This document shows, in pieces, positions 60,955-64,000 of a stretch of DNA of 64,000 nucleotides (within the stretch, counting starts at the first letter, position 1; each line of letters opens with the position of its first letter). Below the pieces are notes generated by a model. It did no database searches. It had not been told where the DNA came from and saw only the letters and a program-made list of their open reading frames with translations. This stretch comes from Homarus americanus (taxonomy: Eukaryota; Arthropoda; Malacostraca; Decapoda; Nephropidae), in the NCBI RefSeq assembly GCF_018991925.1, contig NW_024756914.1, forward strand, positions 10,534,303 through 10,598,302, written 5' to 3'. The translations under genes were made by a program, and so were the position numbers.

Positions 60955-61105
60955 TGTGTGTTCCTAAGCACTCCTCAAAAGCTGGTGTGTGTGTGTGTAT
61001 ATGCACAGGTGTTGCAAGTGTTCCTCAACGTGTGTGTGTGTGTGTGTATATGCACAGGTGTTGCAAGTGTTCCTCAACGTGTGTGTGTGTGTGTGTGTGT
61101 GAAGA
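60955..61105. repeat. (GT)n with a duplicated 57-bp module
   Basis: ATATGCACAGGTGTTGCAAG plus TGTTCCTCAACG and a GT run occurs twice in tandem, with a third diverged half-copy before it. Confidence 0.85.
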
Positions 61106-61106
61106 C

Positions 61107-61268
<162 letters not shown>

Positions 61269-61432
61269 TAACAGTTTATTGAAAAAGTTCTGCTGCCCGA
61301 AGGCTGAAAATATACATTGGACATAAATGACTTATTAGTTACATTGGTGGTTTAACAAAAGCCTTCAATAGAGAAAGGTAAAGGAACATACAGTGAACAT
61401 ACAGATTATTGTAGGTGTTGAACAGCAAACAC

Positions 61433-62945
61433 GTAGTGTAGTAACTCCCTCCCAGATGGTGTTAGGAGGGACCTCACGTGATGTAGTAGTTCCCTCAGAT
61501 GGTGTTATGAGGGACCTCACGTGGTGTAGTAATTCCCTCACAGATGGTGTTATGAGGGACCTCACGTGGTGTAGAAATTCCCTCACAGATTGTGTTATGA
61601 GGGGCCTCACGTGGTGTAGTAATTCCCTCACAGATGGTGTTATGAGGGGCCTCACGTGGTGTAGTAATTCCCTCACAGATTGTGTTATGAGGGGCCTCAC
61701 GTGGTGTAGGAACTCCCTCACAGATGGTGTTATGAGGGGCCTCACGTGGTGTAGTAATTCCCTCACAGATGGTGTTATGAGGGGCCTCACGTGGTGTAGT
61801 AATTCCCTCACAGATGGTGTTATGAGGGGCCTCATGTGGTGTAGTGTAGCAACTCCCCAGATGGTAAGCTATGAGGGCCCACTGCAGGTACCCTCACAGA
61901 TGGTGTTATGAGGACCCCACGTGGTAGTAACCTCACAGATGGTGCTGAGGGGCTTGATGGTGTAGTGAACTCCCCACAGATGGCTTCAGAGACCTGACGG
62001 TGTGTAGTAACTCCCTCACAGATGGCGCAGGAGGGACCTGACGTGGTGTAGTAACTCCCTCACAAATGGTGTTATGAGGACCTGACGTGGTGTAGTAACT
62101 CTCACAGATGGTGTTATGAGGGACCTCACATGGTGTAGTAATTCTCTCACAGATGGTGTTATGAGGGACCTCACATGGTGTAGTAATTCTCTCACAGAGG
62201 GTGTTATGAGGGACCTCACATGGTATAGTAACTCCCTCACAGATGATGTTATGAGGGACCACACATGGTGTAGTAATTCTCTCACAGATGGTGTTATGGG
62301 GGACCTCACATGGTGTAGGAACTCCCTCACAGATGGTGTTATGGGGGACCTCACATGGTGTAGGAACTCCCTCACAGATGGTGTTATGAGGGACCTCACA
62401 TGGTGTAGGAACTCCCTCACAGATGGTGTTATGAGGGACCTCACATGGTGTAGTAACCTCACAGATGGTGTTATGAGAAGTTTGATGTGGTGTAGTAATT
62501 CCCTCACAGATGGTGTTGAGGGACCTCACGTGGTGTAGTAATTCCCTCACAGATGGTGTTATGACGGACCTCACGTGGTGTAGTAATTCCCTCACAGATG
62601 GTGTTGAGGGACCTGACGTGGTGTAGTAATTCCCTCACAGATGGTGTTATGAGGGACCTGACGTGGTGTAGTAACTCCCTCACAGATGGTGTTATGAGGG
62701 GCATCACGTGGCATAGTAACTCCCTCACAGATGGTGTTATGAGGGACCTGACGTGGTGTAGTAATTCCCTCACAGATGGTGTTATGAGGGACCTGACGTG
62801 GTGTAGTAATTCCCTCATAGATGGTGTTATGAGGGACCTGACGTGGTGTAGTAATTCCCTCACAGATGGTGTTACGAGGGGCCTCACATGGTGTAGTAAC
62901 TCCCTTACCGATGGTGTTATGAGGGGCCTCACATGATGCTGTAGC
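61433..62945. repeat. 45-bp minisatellite, about 33 copies
   Basis: The unit GTAGTAATTCCCTCACAGAT then GGTGTTATGAGGGACCTCAC and GTGGT repeats with mild divergence and a messier patch at 61850-62100 with unit-length changes. Because 45 is a multiple of three, most frames on both strands stay open, giving repeats such as DLTWCSNSLTDGVMR on plus and VRPLITPSVRELLHH on minus. No start context, splice sites or non-repeat coding flanks support translation. Confidence 0.95.
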
Positions 62946-63350
62946 AACTCATTCATTACGTGGTGTCGTAGCATCATGGGGACACCACATGAGTGAAGTG
63001 TGGTCCCAGGCCTCCCTATCGTGGACGGATTAACACATAGCTGGTGTTGTTGAGTCTCAGGGGCCGTTATCACTGGGTACCTGGGACCTCACTGTGTGAA
63101 GGTTAACTTGGGTACGACTCAGCTGTTACTGTTGAGTTGTTTTCACTAACCTAAGCACTGCTCACCACTGTTCACCACTATTCAACACTGGTTCCATTTC
63201 TTTCCTAAATAAAATAGTAACTTCTGGCGAGAACTTGTTGATATTCCGGTGGGGAGGAGGGTTCAGGGGAGGGGGTTGGTATGGGCCAACTTAACAGTTG
63301 ACCTGGCTGCTACCAGATGAGCGCCAGGTACGTCTTGACCCTTCAGTGGT

Positions 63351-63485
<135 letters not shown>

Positions 63486-63901
63486 ACACGCACATCTTCT
63501 GCTCTTCCCAGGGGGATCACTATCATCATTGTTTGAATTAATTGACCTAAAATGTTACCATTTTTTTGTGGCTGAATGTGTATCGACTTGTAACAGCACC
63601 ATTTGTATTATATAAATAATTTACCTAATTGTATAATACCAAATTATTCACTAAGTTATTCAACAATGACTCATGAATTGCTGGGGTGACATTACCTTTG
63701 GGGAGCAAGCGAGCGCAGGCTGAGGTCAACGCGTGTCAGCGACACCATTTCTGACGCGTTTCCTCTCTGAGGCCTGTTGGCTCTCTCTCCCTAGGTGAGT
63801 GACAGAGACTCATATCACTTGTTCCCCAGTGAACACCTCACTTAAGTGTTCTCCTATAAGTGCACTAAGACACTGCCCTTAGTATAGAAGGTACAATATA
63901 C

Positions 63902-63955
63902 CTGTATATATATACTGTATGTATGTATGTATATATATAAAAACTGTACTGTATA

Positions 63956-64000
<45 letters not shown>
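63902..64000. repeat. (TA)n / (GTAT)n array at the right edge
   Basis: TATATA and GTATGTAT units grading into pure TA that continues past the window. Confidence 0.95.

Noticed and set aside
61365..63073. Long repeat-protein frames on both strands
   Set aside because: Explained by a 45-bp tandem repeat whose length is a multiple of three.

Overview
The window reads as nuclear DNA of an arthropod, most likely a decapod crustacean. It is AT-rich, has long introns with GT-AG borders, is loaded with (TA)n, (TAA)n and (GT)n microsatellites, and most of it is transposon-derived. The species guess is inference from texture and repeat content. No bacterial-type genes, rRNA or convincing tRNA were seen.

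One host gene can be assembled. It lies on the minus strand in eight coding exons between 44390 (ATG) and 14282 (stop). All introns are GT-AG, all phases match, and the product is 453 residues. That product has a short N-terminal membrane anchor followed by a galactose-1-phosphate uridylyltransferase-like (GalT/HIT superfamily) domain: an NPLT...RAKRP block, a CxxC pair and an H-P-H-L-H histidine triad. A TATA box and non-coding first exon near 59.9-60.0 kb are a plausible promoter. This would make the gene about 46 kb long, with introns filled by transposons.

Layout. 1-1787: a Tigger/pogo DNA transposon cut by the window edge, with an almost open transposase on the minus strand. 1790-2684: a MITE of family A. 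2.7-11.2 kb: intergenic, with nothing coding recognised. 11.26-13.71 kb: family A MITE split by a 1.6-kb solo-LTR-like insert. 14.28-44.41 kb: the host gene. Its introns hold (TAA)n, an acidic ORF of unknown nature, a family C MITE next to a broken jockey/CR1-type LINE (20.5-24.5 kb), nested Tigger-type elements (27.4-29.7 kb), two dead Tigger transposases (32.9-37.0 kb), several MITEs, and a palindrome invaded by two MITEs (42.0-43.8 kb). 44.4-59.9 kb: probable first intron, with a MITE derivative carrying transposase coding remnants, then a 46.5-54.3 kb block alternating (TA)n arrays with family A and B elements, another A copy, a MITE that keeps a transposase DNA-binding domain, and a Gypsy gag remnant. 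58.6-63.5 kb: tandem repeats, including a 31-bp satellite, a 154-bp hairpin MITE, and a 45-bp minisatellite of about 33 copies.

The unifying theme is TA-targeting Tigger/pogo (Tc1/mariner superfamily) transposition. Elements begin CAG, end CTG and are flanked by TA. The left-edge transposase element shares its end with the 1.6-kb non-autonomous family B. The 7-mer TAC(A/T)GTA, which has the form of a canonical cut-and-paste footprint, is scattered through the window far above expectation.
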